64,000 nt of DNA from Armillaria gallica (GCA_037576215.1 JBANDB010000015.1:1550001-1614000), one strand, 5' to 3'; counted from the stretch's first letter, positions 46,221-59,887 are shown. The notes: generated by a model not told the origin, from the sequence alone. Program-made: numbers and translations.

Positions 46221-46722
46221 GGTCATGCGCAGGACGCGGGAGACGGCGTGGCGGAAGTTGTAGGCTTCGCCTGGAGGCCTCGGACCGTACTCGTAACCCT
46301 GACCATCTAAGCTCTTGCTTGCGAGACACACAAGTCTACTCGGACGTCTTATTACTTACCTGAATTATTTCTTCATCGGCTGCTACTCTTCCGAGCCTTC
46401 CGTTTTTCTTTTCTGTGGCTTTGCTTTGGCTCCTTAAAGACGTTGTGACGACTTCCCATCGAGGTTTCCAGAGTGAATTATATCCGCCGGATATAATCTC
46501 ACGAATGGCACTCGCCTCACACCTTCGAGTTCCTTTGGTTATCTTTAGAAGGTATCGGACCGTCGACGGATCTCTTCGGCATCATTAAAACACGGTGCTG
46601 TGTTCGAACATGCGACAAGCGCATTTTTTTCTGTGACAGCTACCATCGCCATTGACAGTGAGCTCTGTTGTCGTCAAACGCTGGATGCCAGCTTAACCGC
46701 CTGATTTTTCAGCTGATACGTT
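46221..46722. other. Upstream region of the intact DUF6535 gene
   Basis: No gene is supported. It should contain the promoter; I see no clear TATA box. The sequence differs from the upstream regions of the other DUF6535 copies, which share repeat-module sequence. Confidence 0.4.
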
Positions 46723-49357
46723 ATGAGCTTTTCTCAGAGCACCTGGGTCCCGCCTCATCCACCCGTGGGTGAGACTCGTGCCCCTGCAGCGGCTGCCGGT
46801 GAAGGTGCTCATTCCCAATACAACGGTCCAAGTGGGATCTTTTTTGGACTGAGGAAGAATCAGCTCTATTTTGGGGGAGTCGGTGTGTTCGGTTACTTCA
46901 ACTTTTCTACCGTGATATTCAAATGGCTTCAGGTGTTACTCCGCGCGACTATAAGGCCCACTACCCTCCCGATCCTCACGGTCAAGAAATGTCCGCCAAT
47001 GCACGAATATGGCCTATCTACCTTGAAGAAGCAGCCGATTTTGACGCCAATATGTTGGCAGAGTGGCGGGATACCATCGATGTCCTACTTGTTTTTGTGC
47101 GTCCCAGGTTTCCATTCAAAATTGGTCTCTAAAAAGTCTAATATCATCATAGGCTGGTCTTTTCTCTGCGATACTAACAACATTCGTGGTCCAAACATCG
47201 CAAAACATGCAGCCAGATTACAACGAGGCATCCATGCGCCTTCTCTTCGAAATCCTCAAGGCTACCGCATCGAACGGCTCCCAACCCTCTATCCCTTCCT
47301 CCCCTACTGCCTTCTTTTCTCCCAGCCGTTCCGATGAGTGGATGAACAGCTTGTGGTTCGTGAGCTTGATGCTCAGTCTCATCACTGCCCTAGTCGCCGT
47401 TTTGGTCAAACAATGGCTGCACCAATACGTCGCCATTGTCTCCGACAGCTCGGCGCGCGATCGTGCCAGAATCCGACACTTGCGATACGCTGGACTACAG
47501 ACGTGGCAGGTACCGATGATCATCGGCTTGCTTCCGGTTCTCCTTCATGTATCGCTGGCATTCTTTTTCGCTGGCCTCGCTATCTTCCTCTTCTCTTTGG
47601 GCATGAAAGTGGCCTGGCTAGTATCTATTATTGGTGCAGCCACGTTCATGGCCTATGTTATAGCCCTAATCCTCCCCCTCGTGCATCCCTACTGTCCATA
47701 CAAGGTCCCGTTAACACTTTACGTCCACCATCTGTATCAATACATCCACCATCTGTGTCGATACGGCAACAGCTATCTTATTCCATCTATCCGATACTGT
47801 ATCGTCTTCGTGCGACACTATCCGTATACCCACATGTTTGGCCGCGCATGCTGTTATTACCTAACCAGGCACCGGCAAATGCTGGAAGCATGGAAGCAGG
47901 AAGGGCAGGAGAATTCAATCCCTTTCCGCCAAAAGTTGTCCACTCTGAAAGAAATCGAGGACAATCACGTTCAGCAATATGCCACGATGACAGATGCGCA
48001 ATCGCTACAATGGCTGCATTCCTCCACCTCTAATGCATCGGTGCACCAAAGTGTGCTGCAAGCCATTTCTGGGATGACACTCGACACTGTGAAATGTCTT
48101 CCGGACAAATATGTATCTGCATCTGTGATGTCTCTGCGCCAGCAGATAGAGCCCATAAAAGCACTTTTGTCATCTCATGACAATGAAAGTGAACTGGCAG
48201 AATTGGAGGTCTACAGTAGAGCATTGTGGATGCTTAGCAGTGATCCGATGGATAAATCCTTCGATGAGCAACTAACAATGGCGCTGTCCATGATCACTAC
48301 CGAGAAAGCATCGACTTCTGTTCTCGGAATTCTTCAAGGCCCGCAACGCTCTTCCCTCACCTTACACCCAGAGGTGTGGAAGATACTATTCGATGTCGCC
48401 ATCTCCTCCCCACCCCTCAGCGATATTGCTCTGGCATTAGAGCTCGAGCTTATGAAAATCCTTGCGAGTCCCTCAACTACAAGTGAACATGAGGACCCCA
48501 CCACTATTGACAACCCTACAGATGAGATGAGGAGGCACATTTGCGATAAATTATTGGGTCACTGTGGGTATGATCAGACTCAAACCTCTAGTACTATCCG
48601 CACTGCTACCCACCTTGGCATCATGCTTTCACTTATCCCTCGGATACATCAAAGATTGCTTGACTCATCGCATGCCTCAGATCTAATGGAGGTAATTGGA
48701 ACTGCTCTCGCCGTTATGACCGGCATTGCTTTTGTCATCCATCCTTCTCCGGCAGTGCTAGACAAGATTCTAGAAACCTACACTATCCGTCTCTCCTTGC
48801 TTCGCTCCCAGCGCTGTTATGAAGCTTTTGATGTTGATATTGAAGCATTGGCATGCGGGATATCGTTGATTTTTAACCCGCACCAATCTCAGTGGATTCA
48901 AACCATATCAGAACAGCCTGAGATGGAGCTATCTGTCAATTCAGAGGCAGACAGTGACACTGGCATGAGGACACTGAAGCATTTGCATTATATGATACAA
49001 AAATCAATTGAGCCAGATATTGACACACTTGTTGATATGATGCGGCTTCTCATTAATGGACACTGTGAGCGCATCCTCTATGCATGGATGCATCCCTCAA
49101 GCCATCTCCGAAGCCACCCCCCTGTGCCTTGGCAAGAGTGTGTTTTGCGATTAATACGGTGGGCATCAGGAGAGAAATTCCACCAATGGACCTTTCTCAA
49201 ACGTGTCCTGGCTATTGTTGTAATCAAAAGATTGCAAGGGCAGTTTTATGATACCGATATCAATGTGTCTCTACCACAGTATGATAAATGGGCATATATG
49301 GAAGTAAACCAGCTGCCATGGCTGCTTGATATATATTCTCCTGGTTTGTCTAGGTGA
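46723..49357 (+). CDS. DUF6535 domain-containing membrane protein, intact
   Basis: Exons 46,723-46,882, 46,933-47,096 and 47,153-49,357 join in phase to 842 codons. Exon 2 holds EMSANARIWPIYLEEAADF and AEWRDTIDVLLVF; exon 3 starts AGLFSAILTTFVVQTSQN. The DUF6535 domain spans roughly residues 60-250, with membrane segments around LWFVSLMLSLITALVAVL, MIIGLLPVLLHVSLAFFFAG and VSIIGAATFMAYVIALIL. The long C-terminal part is soluble-looking and helical, without a motif I know. Function of the family is unknown. Small extra exons may follow, since sequence after 49,357 (KFQEFL-type segment near 49,510) is conserved with 38.2 kb. It is the only complete copy in the window and serves as reference for the others. 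Confidence 0.92.
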
Positions 49358-49960
49358 GCCAGTTTCCCTTTGATACTTTAGATTCCTGATCTAACAATGC
49401 TATAGTGATGGAGTACCCAACCCATTGGAATATTCACAGGTATGTTGAAGTTTGACACCATGGTTGACCTCCTGGGCTCATTGAGGATAGATTGAAGCAC
49501 ATCCAAAATTCCAGGAGTTCTTGAATTCTGGTCATCTATCATAAGAAGATGTAGCAAGCAATATGCATTGAGAATTGACTCAGTGGTAACAGCTGTAGAA
49601 GGCAAGTAAGTCAGAAGTCTGCTGGACCATCAGAAAATTACTGGCAGTACTATTAATCAGTAATGATGTTATGTATTATGGAATCCCATTGTTAATCCCT
49701 ATCATATTTATGAAAGAGCATAAGAACCATATGCACTCAAAGTTGAAGATAGCAAAGACAATCATGGTAAAAACACAGATGTATGCTCATTCAATGGAGA
49801 AGAAACAGCTGGTTTGCTTGATCATACGGTATCGAGTCAAGTCTCGCAGATTCTAGTAGTACCATTAGCCCTGTTATCTCAGTACAAGTACACCGACATC
49901 TTCTGCTCTTGCAGGCTCTGAATTATGGCCAACATACCCTCCTTAAGCTCTTCTCCACCT
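49358..49960. other. 3' flank of the DUF6535 gene
   Basis: The first 200 bases are conserved with 38,043-38,240 and may hold short terminal exons (a VPNPLEYSQ segment followed by a GT donor at about 49,441). The rest is A/T-rich and has no supported gene. Confidence 0.4.
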
Positions 49961-49961
49961 C

Positions 49962-51107
49962 TCACGCCACCACGTTTATGCATCCCAATCGTCCTTTGTA
50001 CCTCCTTGAGTTATGCATGTGCATTCTATCGGCCGTGTGGTGTTTTCGCACTCCACAGCGCTTTGGAAGAGGATCGCCTCTGCGTACACGCCTTCCACGC
50101 GCCGCAATATACCAGTGCTCGCATACACTCCTTCGCGGATAAACGCAAGTATGCATTAAAATAGTGCAACTTCCCTCTTCTACAGTCTTCACCCAACGAC
50201 CCAGGAATTCCAACTTGTAATCAAACAGTCCAAAATGTGCCACCATGGACAGCTCTTCCAGTCGTGGCTCCTGACTCTCGACGTTGACTTCCGGCTTGGA
50301 TTCGGATAGCCTATGCTTCGCAGATAACTTGGGAGCGACCGACATTCGTCTCGCCAAGTATTACCTCGTTCGACACGTACAATTGGAAGCTATGCAATAA
50401 TGCTGTAAGACCTTGTCCACAACTACCCCAGGTCCAAGAACAGGTCAGAACATCAAAGCGTGAAAGTGTCGAAGTAGACGCCTGTAAGAGCTGTAAGTAG
50501 ATTGTATCAAAACAGAATCAGAGCACGAACCCTAACGGAAATATGCTGTAGAGGCTGAATACTCAAAAAACGGATACGCTATCATGGAGTATGCCATCTT
50601 CAAGGCATCAGAGAAAATTGCCCCATCAGCAGCAGATCCCCGGGAACGTCGTTTACGTAGGCGAGGAAAACGGCAGTGTAGCGCGTCTGGGTTTCGATGT
50701 CGAAGCTTTAGGTTTCTCGCGGTACTGGAAATGTGAAGGGAAGGTTGGAAGGTAGAGAAAGGTGTTTCTTGTGCATGCTGAGGGTCGTAGTCACACCTCC
50801 TTCGTAAATGGGGGCAAGTGATGGTGGTAGTCAAACAGTAGCGCCGTCCGGACCGATTGCCAAATTCGGGCCTTGTGAGTCGAACTGTCGAAGGGTAACA
50901 ACTTCTTTGCACTAGACATTACCCTTCCATTCGCGCCCGATCCTGGACATACTTCAAGTGTTGCCTTGTCAGGGGGCTCAGGGCGAGGACTATCAACAGA
51001 GCGGCTACGGAAAAAACAGTGCAACACGTTATTCCTTTTCCACGGACGGACTTGACATGATGGCGGAGAGAGTAAAAGGTACGTTGAACGTTGAACTTGC
51101 GACGCAT
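49962..51107 (-). other. Candidate type II membrane protein gene, unresolved
   Basis: ATG 51,107 starts MRRKFNVQRTFYSLRHHVKS, followed by a strong hydrophobic segment (CCTVFSVAALLIVLALSPL) and a basic/acidic stretch, a type II anchor layout as in Golgi enzymes. Later minus-strand segments with possible splice sites (AIFSDALKMAYSMIAYPFFE near 50,600; LSMVAHFGLFDYKLEFLGRW near 50,230) could be downstream exons. I cannot assign a family or exact exons. Confidence 0.3.
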
Positions 51108-51879
51108 GGTGTGTAAGAGACCGAGGGACGGTAGGTGAGAACGGCGTTCATTCATGACACGCCACTCCACCTGGATTCGACTGGGAATGGCCTCCGCCGG
51201 AAAGTGGCAGCGGAGTTGAGTTCCTCCAGCCTCCAGGGAGAGCACAGTGGGACGGGGCAGGCGCCGATCGGAAGACAGAAAGTCGAGGCTGCAACCTCTT
51301 GCGCCGTCTTTATCATTTTCTGACTGAAGGAGGAGACAAATCCGCCCATGTCACGATAGGAGACACACCCGAACCCGCGGCAAGGCGATGTGATTGGACA
51401 GTTTGATAATGGCCGGCGAGCAGTCGTTGTGGAAAGTTCGATGCCTTTTACAACAAAGATTCGAAGGCTTAAGTTTGGAACTAGGTAGATCATTGCTTCT
51501 GGAGTAAAGGAAAATAAGCTTATATGATTATGTACCTCCGCCGCAGCCTTCTCTTGTTTGAATAACATCGTTGGAGCGCGAGGTCTTGTGCTTGGGGTCC
51601 AATGAAAGAGAGTAGGAGGCTGAGGAGGGCTTTAGGGCTCGGCGTTATTTGAGAAACTGGCGGGACTTACCATCCTCGTCGCCGTCTCCTCTGTCATCGC
51701 CATCTCTTTCAATCCCTCCTCCGGCCTGCACCCGGTGCCGACCTTGCTCGCAGTACTGTCCTGAAGTAACAACAGGTTTCGGCACACGGACGTCAACATC
51801 GCCGGCGACTCGAGGATTACGCACGCGCGCAGAACGGAAGATTATTGTGCTAAGAATGGGTGAATATCTTATAGGGATG

Positions 51880-52985
51880 TCGGCTAGCGAGGAACTTACC
51901 ATTTCCAACGCGTCCGTGGTCATCCTCCTCCCCGCGGCTCTGCGTCCCCTTGTTCCGACCGTTGCATCCTGACGATACTCGTCTTAGCACAAAATCTGGA
52001 TCCTGAGGCATCGACGTCGGAGGAATTCGGCAGCACCGTAAAGACTCAAGAGCTCCCCAATACTACTGGTTGATCAGAGAAACGGATATCTCGGAGGAGC
52101 GAGCAGAATTACCCTCTCGCGTGTTCCCTCCCTGCTCCGATACAATCCGCATCTCGTCGAACGAAGAAGTCCTGCTCTCCACAGCAAGTGCGCGTGCTCG
52201 TCGCCTCGGGGCAAAATTCGGACCTTCCGCTCGCGAAAAGTCGACATACATCATGTCACCACTGGCAAAGGTGCAGATCGGTTACAACGTTGTTGATTCA
52301 CGTTGACGTTGATGAGACTTGGTTGGGAAGAGCACACTGGGGAAAGAAGATTAGAATAAATGTAACACTCAGCAAGTAAGCAGACCTTTGAATCCATGCC
52401 CCATACACCAAGCGACATAGATATCACGTTAAAGTCCTCCTCAGCGCGGTCTTCATCTTGAGGTTTCGGGCGGTAGAAAGGCGGCTGGAATGAATGGTAA
52501 ATGTAGCACCTCGAGCGGGTACCAAAAACACTTACGGGGCGTCAAGAAGGAGGTCAGAATTGTCTTGAAAGTTTTGGAACTCGTTGATGGACAGGGGGAA
52601 AGGAGTGATAGTGATGGCAAGAGAAAAGGGACGACTCGGCTGTATCCGAGCCTTTTTCTTATTTTGGGCATCAACGCCCATCTCGCGACGACGATGCCAA
52701 GTCAGCACTGTACTTTGCGATGCATATTCCAGTACGAGCATGCTCTCTTGATAAATCAGAGTGGTAACAAAAGGTGGTGATGGTAAGAGCGGTCAGATTA
52801 GCTGTGACGCAGTACCCTTCCCTATACTTCTGCATTCTGTACGCTCAGCATTCAATACTCATGACTGATCGTGTTTCGCTATGTTACACAGCCGAGAATA
52901 CGCAGTCTGCCATTCAAACTGAGGGATTATTCCTCTGATATCGCGGTATGTAAAGTATTTGAAACGTTAGATTTGACGCGACTTT
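51880..52985 (-). repeat. Second repeated module, copy 2, with candidate gene
   Basis: Collinear with 43,050-44,130. The start (MGVDAQNKKKARIQPS, ATG near 52,681) is followed by a shifted frame carrying the hydrophobic part; then, after a CATTCCAG acceptor, RPKPQDEDRAEEDFNV, and after another intron YVDFSRAEGPNFAPRRR. The internal frame difference from copy 1 suggests at least one is decayed. Function unknown. Confidence 0.4.
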
Positions 52986-53311
52986 GGCCACCGAAGCACT
53001 GAAGCTTCTCTAATCCTGAATCATTCTACATGTGTACCTGTCATTGAATCAGGAACATCGCTAACCTGCGTGTAATCGGTGAGGATTGCGGAGAACAGGT
53101 GATGTCATTTTGAGACAGAAAACGTATGCGATAGAAGATATTTTATACATAGGTTGGAGATACTCTGTGCGTGTATTGCAACTGGACCAGTGATATCATT
53201 CAGTAAAATCTGCAATCGAGCCCGAATCAATTCCTCTGCAAGTAATGAAACAGTACGACACATCCACTCCAAACGGGTTCGTCGTCGGAATTGTCGTACA
53301 GCTTGAACTAG
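52986..53311. other. Spacer without supported gene
   Basis: I see no coding or repeat signal here beyond a short A/T-rich stretch. Confidence 0.35.
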
Positions 53312-53623
53312 TTAGGAATGACCCCACGTCTTGATAGTTCGTAATCTCTTCACGCCGATAGAAGACGTCCATCGCACCATATCCACGCCTTTGTTGCTGC
53401 CGCGATGCCTCCGCTCCGCAAGCTTGAGGACAGTTTTCTCGTCGCCCGAGTGTCTCTTAACTAGTAGGACAGTGCTAAGGTGATGGGTTCGAAGCGTTCG
53501 ATCTTGAACCAGTCCGGGTGGCAGCAGCTCAGAAAGTAGTCGTCGTCTCTGCCACTGCAGTGAGGTTTTAGAAACATCGTGGTACGTTGGTCTTATGGTA
53601 ATGAGTTGAAACGAACTTTGCAT
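53312..53623 (-). pseudogene. Kinase-like gene, N-terminal fragment
   Basis: A frame with the segment HSGDEKTVLKLAERRHR matches the corresponding part (HSDNEKTILKFADQLGYR) of the kinase-like gene immediately upstream on the minus strand. Only this N-terminal part is present; the frame ends at 53,312. It looks like a partial tandem duplicate. Confidence 0.5.
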
Positions 53624-54055
53624 GTGTCAAAAACGCGGAGGAGAAGAATAAGAAAGGATCGTACGACTGTGATGACCACCGCGCTAGTGCGTCTTCGTTT
53701 TTGGACCCGAGTCTCGCGACAAGAAACACGACGGTATGCAAGATAGTCGGCATATCAGATGTGTTGCAAGCGACGTCGACCATTGATATACAGAAAGACC
53801 CGCGAATATGATCGCGTCATTTCGAGATGGGTCATAGGACGGAGTCATGTCCTAGTCATAGATAGGCCTGCAACAGGCTCCCGGTCGTATCTTCCACTGG
53901 TACATCTTCTCTCCCGCCCTTTCCCAGTCCGTATCCAAAATTCTCTCAAACGTCTCCCTACGAAAGTCCTCAGGTATACTTTCAACGTATTCGTTGAATA
54001 CCAGAGGATTCGTATAGTACGGGCCCGACATCTAATACGGCATCACACTCCGCTT

Positions 54056-54850
54056 CTAAGGCCCATCCTCAGGATTCACCATATGATTCCTCATGCGACA
54101 TGTATCTTCTGGAGACCCCCAGACGACACTCGACCACTCTTCATCAGGCTCTCTAATGTCCGCTTGTCCAAAGTCGATGATGACGGGAGAACGGTTCCCA
54201 TCCCGCAGAACGACATTCCCGATGTGAATGTCATTGTGCAAGATGCAGTTCCCGGTCTCAATAGCACGGAGCCCCTCCATGACTTGGCTGGAGATCATGT
54301 CTGCTTGCTCCGAGACGTCGACACCAGGTTTCCATGTTAGCTCCAGGGTTATACTCGAAAACGAGTCCTTGCACGACGTCGGTGATGGGATGAAGAGTAG
54401 AATCGAGTGTGATACGAAGACGAACGACGCCGAAAAGACGGGGAATGTATTGGCCTTGCAGTCGGTGCAAAAATCGGTATGCAGCAAGTTCAGTGTTGTG
54501 GTTCGACAGCTTGCAACGCCAAGTGGAGACCTCCCACATCCAATCCTCCTAAAGCTCAATGTCGGGTCGGTTCTCGTCATTGCGTATAAGCTCGAACCAG
54601 TTAGGCGCCACGCCCTCCTGGGTTTCACGTACGGCGTGTTGTAGATGTCCTTCGAGGGAAGGTGACCACCGCGATATCCCAGCTGATCTGCGAACTTTAG
54701 AATAGTCTTCTCGTTATCGGAGTGTTGCCGAACGAGCAGCAGGGCGGCAGATGTGAAAGGCTCGAAACACCGTGACGGCTAGCTGAGGTTCAAGGTATTG
54801 CAGCCTTCTGCTTGGAATTGAAGGTCGAGGGTCGTTCCGGGTATATAAAG
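54056..54850 (-). pseudogene. Fungal protein-kinase-like gene, frameshifted
   Basis: The order of motifs is that of small fungal kinase-like proteins: HSDNEKTILKFADQLG (about 54,710-54,650), LAAYRFLHRLQGQYIPRLFG (54,480-54,420), DVVQGLVFEYNPG, then in another frame NCILHNDIHIGNVVLRDG with the catalytic HNDxxxxN and PVIIDFGQADI with DFG (about 54,230-54,160). The change of frame near 54,340 needs one indel. A stop also lies before the first motif block. If it were functional it would phosphorylate a small molecule or protein; here it is decayed. An extra fragment of the same type follows at 53,312. Confidence 0.7.
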
Positions 54851-55984
54851 TTCATCGCCGCTGCAAAACGCAAATTAACACGCGTATTTAAAGAAAATCA
54901 ACGACGTACCTCTGAACAGAAATCCGGCGTCGCCTGTGGTTTACCGTGGTAAAATGTCTTGCATGTCGCGTCAGACAGCGGTGCGTGGATTTAAGCGATG
55001 CGCGTCGATGGCCGCGTCAGTGTGGACTGGTTGCGCCATGCTAGTGTTATCGATGCCGCTTAATAGTCGCCGTCGCAGTGCAAGAATGGCACGTGTTCGG
55101 GATCGACCATGACCACAACCTACTCGATTCATTCCTTGCTCTGCTATCCTTCAACAATGCTCGTCTCTGCCATTCCGTCTCAATACCACAATCTCGGCAA
55201 GTTTGATGAACGAATCCCTATCTTTGGGAGGGTCCAACGAGGGCTCAAATTCGTAGCAGCATAATTTGGTCACCGGGTAGGAGAATGTGCACTGACTCTC
55301 GTTCTACGTGGCTTACCATTCCTTTTCTTCCCCTAGGCCCTGCAACGTGCCGCCGACAAGTCCGTCCCCGTAGCATACGCAATGGTACGCGACGTTTCCC
55401 CTTTCTTTTCACATTTCGCTCAGGCGGCGGTCATCACGTACGTTGTCGATGACACGAATTGAACAGATCTCTGGGAGTATGGTCATGAGGCTCGGTAAGC
55501 CATTCCCCAAGCTGATTTGAATGAGGGCTAACGAATCCTCTAGACACCTGTCCCAGGATTCCGAGGGAGAGATGGCGGACGATGTACCGAAGCGAGTGCT
55601 TGGTAGATGGCGCAGGTGCGTGCATTGCTCTTTGAACGATTCGGCGTTCCTCATTTTCATCAGGTCCCTCTCAATCTTGCAAACCACATCGACGGCGCGT
55701 TAACATTACCAACGGTACGTGTCATTGACCTTACTTTGCCATCACTCATGCCGTCTTTTCAGAGGGAGGGTTCACACATGTTCCGCCATCGACAAGGGCG
55801 ATGGTCCTCGATTCGACAGGTAGAAGCTCGAGTGGGGTACGTAGGCTTGCTTCCTGCGGTGCTTTCGTCACTGACTCAAGTGTGTGCAGAGCAGACAAGC
55901 GCATGAACAGGAACCGACGAGCGGAAGAGACGGGAGGTGTGTGCACGCCGAGGGAGATGGCTGTGGCAGATGTGGCTATTATTA
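54851..55984. repeat. ALQ-type exon module, extra copy
   Basis: From about 55,190 the exon set seen at 5.3 and 61.3 kb recurs (QHNLVTG, ALQRAADKSVPVAYAM, and a segment with the FAIDKGDG-type run). It sits directly before the right segmental copy, matching 39.9-40.6 kb best by eye. Upstream of 55,190 I see no gene. Confidence 0.45.
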
Positions 55985-58836
55985 TGCTTGATAGAGATGT
56001 AGGGGGGTGTCTTCTGTTCTTCGGGGTATTCGACGCGACTCGGCAACGGCAACGGTTTTCAGACCTCGGATGTGAGATGCAGCATACATGAAGCTGAAGG
56101 CTATAACATGCGCATCCCATAACCCTCAGATGGCGCGTTCGCCATCACGGACGCATACTGTGCTGGGTAGTCACAGTTCTATTTTTGTTCGTCCCTTCCC
56201 ATCCCCTTGTCGCTGATTGCTGACCCCGGTGTATGCAGTATAACCTCGCTCACGGCTCCGCAAGTCCGCATCGTTCATGCATTCTTCGGTTGTGCTTCTT
56301 GCCTGTTCAGAGTTGTCCGCGCCGTCTAGTAAGGCTATCATCCGCACCAAGTACGTCTCTCCTTCTCTCCATCAGCTCACACCTTCCCAGTCTCGCCAAG
56401 TCGGGGGGCGCACGTTACCGTACTCCCAATCGGCGCATTCTAGCTCCTTTATTCTATTATACCTCCGTTCGTTGTACACTTTCTCATCATGGCGTGTCGT
56501 CCACTCCACGCGTCCTTTGTAATTCTAATTATTGTCTATAATGATAACAAGTGCTACAATTATAATACTTACAGTAGTACGATACCATACGGGATCTACA
56601 AATATCATGAGCACTGTACCCCCTCTGCAAGTACACTAAAACCTCCAGTCCCATCTAGACAACGTATCTCGACTGTACAAGTAAGCCGCTAATTCTCTTC
56701 GTGTCCTAAGCCAGACTGAGAACGTTACAAGAACGCGACGTTGCCCTGCCCACATACTACCCCAGCGCGGTAGATCACTATCACGTCGAATACGCCTCTA
56801 GTTGATACTCGTAGGTCCACCTCTCCTGATCACGCGTCACCGTTGCAGATCCTCCAATTTAGACATCCGCTCCTCCGGCTGAACATTGTCCCCCTGCGGC
56901 CGCGAGTCCCTTTGGATGTGGGGAAACAGGCGTTGCTCTGCTGTTGACTTGGCGTCAAGAAGCAGGGGCTGATGCTATACGTGCTGCGCTAGTAACAGGA
57001 GATACTTTGGGAAAGGTGCCGACTCCAGATGGTCCCGACATGCGTAATCCTCGGGTTCCCCTCTCTTGCAGTACTAGTCTTGTTGGTTGAACCGCGCACG
57101 AAGAAAGCTCGTCTTCGGGAATGTTCAGCGCTCGCTCAGCGGTGTGTCCACGAAAGACCTGACTATACGAATGGTGGATAGGTGCGCGCCTCGGGAATAG
57201 AAAATGAAGCCAAACAGCGGCTGTACGTCGTGGGGTCGAGTTCACCGTCCGCCGGTTCTCTTGACAGATGCGAACCGACAAGGGAGAGCCACAATTCTCG
57301 GGGGCAAATCAGAAGAAGGGTATAAATGGCGTCTCTTCGGCACTACCTCTATTTCCCACGAATGGCTCAGAGAACGTTGAGCTACCATACGCGTCGTTGT
57401 TAGTGGACTGGTCGAGATTGATAGCAATGACCTGGGGGAGTTTGTCTGGATCGCAATACCTCCGACCGTCAACTGAGTGCGTAGATCGCGCGGAAGCCGA
57501 ATAAACGAGCGCATCCCCCGGCCCGTACCTCTCTCAGAACAGAAGTGGTTTCCTGGGTCCCTTCTGTCTAAGCTGGTTCATAGCCCAGGACTGAAATGAA
57601 CCTCAACGAAGATCTACGGCTCTATGCTTTCCCTATATTCATCTCACTGAGCATCGAGATGAACGGCGTGGAGGAAAGAAGCAGGAGTATAGTCTCCATT
57701 AACAATTCCGTGGTCATCGCTGTCGTTTCATTGAAGCATTTACTGAGTCAAATTCGCAGCACTGATGATACTGCGTGTGATTAATGACGGCAGGTATGAA
57801 CCTGAAAAAAGTACTTACGGATTCTCAATTCTTTTCCTCCGCGAGTCTCCACGCCATAGAGATCGAGAGCGGACAGTTCTTGCTTCAGTTCTACGGTGTG
57901 GCCTGTTCTCTATGAGCTGTCGACTTTCCCGGATTCACTGTGTTCCTTCGGTGATCTAGTGACAGCCGCCGAAGTCAGACGAATCTGCAGCCATGAAATA
58001 CCAGAGATGCTTACATTATAACCCCATACAGCCTGCCCCTGCGCATGGCTATGCATCCTTTGACCAAAGCGCTCATGCAAGCAGTACGGCCTGTTGAACC
58101 AAAAACAATTTGTTTGGGGCATTAACCAATTTCCTCCTCCTAACATATTCTCGAATTACTTTGCACTCTGCTATCCGTCGCACGGTGTTGAATCCGAGGA
58201 GAAGAGACAAACATAAAGCGGTTGCATTGAGGTGTTACGTTCATGCTGCAAGTGCTACGAAGTTGGCGTGAACAATTTGGATAGGAAAGGCGAGTATCAT
58301 GGTGTCCGACGACAGAGAAGTTCTGAAGGCGTAAATCAGCTTCTACGCTGTTAAACCTGGACCTACAAGGTCAGATTTTATTACTGAGTCAAGAGCATAG
58401 CCAGCGTGCAGCCCTTGCGCTTTAGCGTGTATACGTCCTCCAGCAACGCTAAGGAGTAAGCCAAGAATATTCAGAAATAAAGGTCCTTGTGACGCAGAAT
58501 ACTGTAACCGAAAACGAGGCGGAGATGGAGGACAGAAGTCAAGATGATGAGTCAGCGTCATTGAACGGCTTCAGTTTGAACGATCACGTTCGTCCTGATA
58601 CAATGTCATGTCTTCTCCTTGGAATTATTATTGGACTACCTCGAGGCTGTTCCTGATTGCGAACTTCAATATTTTTACGGAACAGCACAACACGGGCATA
58701 CAGCGCCAATGTTCAATCAAACCGCACGAGTAAGAGCCTAGCGCCTTTTCTTCCTTGACAGTCGCTATATCTTCCAGAATGAGTCGTTTGCTATGAACAT
58801 CGATTGTACTAACTTGGTTTCCATTACTTTACCAGG

Positions 58837-59482
58837 ATGGCAGACGCCCATGAGAATGGAGCAGAAGCACCCAGGAACGAACCTTCAGCAACGGGGGATA
58901 ATGTCCGTTCAACAGCTATCCCCGAAGATTCTGGAGCTCAGAGAAACCCTCCAAGCGGGACGTTTTTTAGACTGAACAAGAATCAACTGCATTTGTGGGG
59001 AGTCGGTGCGTGCGGTTACTTCCCGGGCTTTTTCGCCGTGATACTTAAATGGCTTCAGGTGCTGCTCCACGCGATTACAAGGCCCGATACCCTCTCGATC
59101 CTTACGGCCAAGAGATTTCCGAGAATGCACAAATATGGTCCATCTACCTCGATGAGGCGGCAGATTTTGACGCCAATATGTTGGCAGAGTGGAGGGATAC
59201 TATTGATGTCCTACTCGTTTTTGTGCGTCGAACGTTTCCTATAAAAACGGGTTCTAAAATTCTAATACCATCATAGGCCGGTCTCTTCTCTGCGGTGCTC
59301 ACAACATTCGTAGTACAAAAGTTGCAAAATATGCAACCAGATTACAACCAGGCATCCACGTTTATTCTCTTCGAAATCCTCAAGGCCACAGCGTCGAATT
59401 GCTCCCAAATATCTATCCCTTCCATTCCGACCGCCTTCTTTTCTTCCAGCCCCGGGCCTTCCGACGAGTGGTTGAACAGTTA
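58837..59482 (+). pseudogene. DUF6535 copy 4, 3'-truncated
   Basis: Exons 58,837-59,005, 59,059-59,222 and from 59,277 join in phase without a stop until a TAA directly after DEWLNS (about 59,480). Exon 2 is again 164 nt with AEWRDTIDVLLVF. All membrane segments after the truncation are missing, so a 130-residue-scale soluble remnant would result if expressed. The truncation point is shared with copy 1 at 3,463. Confidence 0.82.
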
Positions 59483-59887
59483 ATTCCCACTCGTTAGAAG
59501 GGATATCCCCTCCTGGTCGATTTACGAGTCTTTGGGCTTGTTTGACTCACGCGGCGACCCAGAGATTTGTCCGCAAGCACACCAAGAGTAAGTCCAAACA
59601 TTCTCCCAACTCGTATCTCCTCCTCGGCTGATCCTGATTTATGCCTAGAGCCGTACTTCAAATGTCTCCTGGTGACAATCTTCCAAATTTCGGCACGCGC
59701 AGGTGTATGTTTCATGCCGACAGTTTTGACAGCGTGTAGGTAATGATTTTGGCACCAAAGATTTGCCGGAGAGGTTTAAAACGAGGTGCGCATTCCCCAA
59801 GAATATCCCATCCATCCCATTCCCCCCTTCTCCTCTCCCCCTCGCCCTCTTTTCTTATCTCGTCTTCAGTTATTGTCTGCTCGCTAT

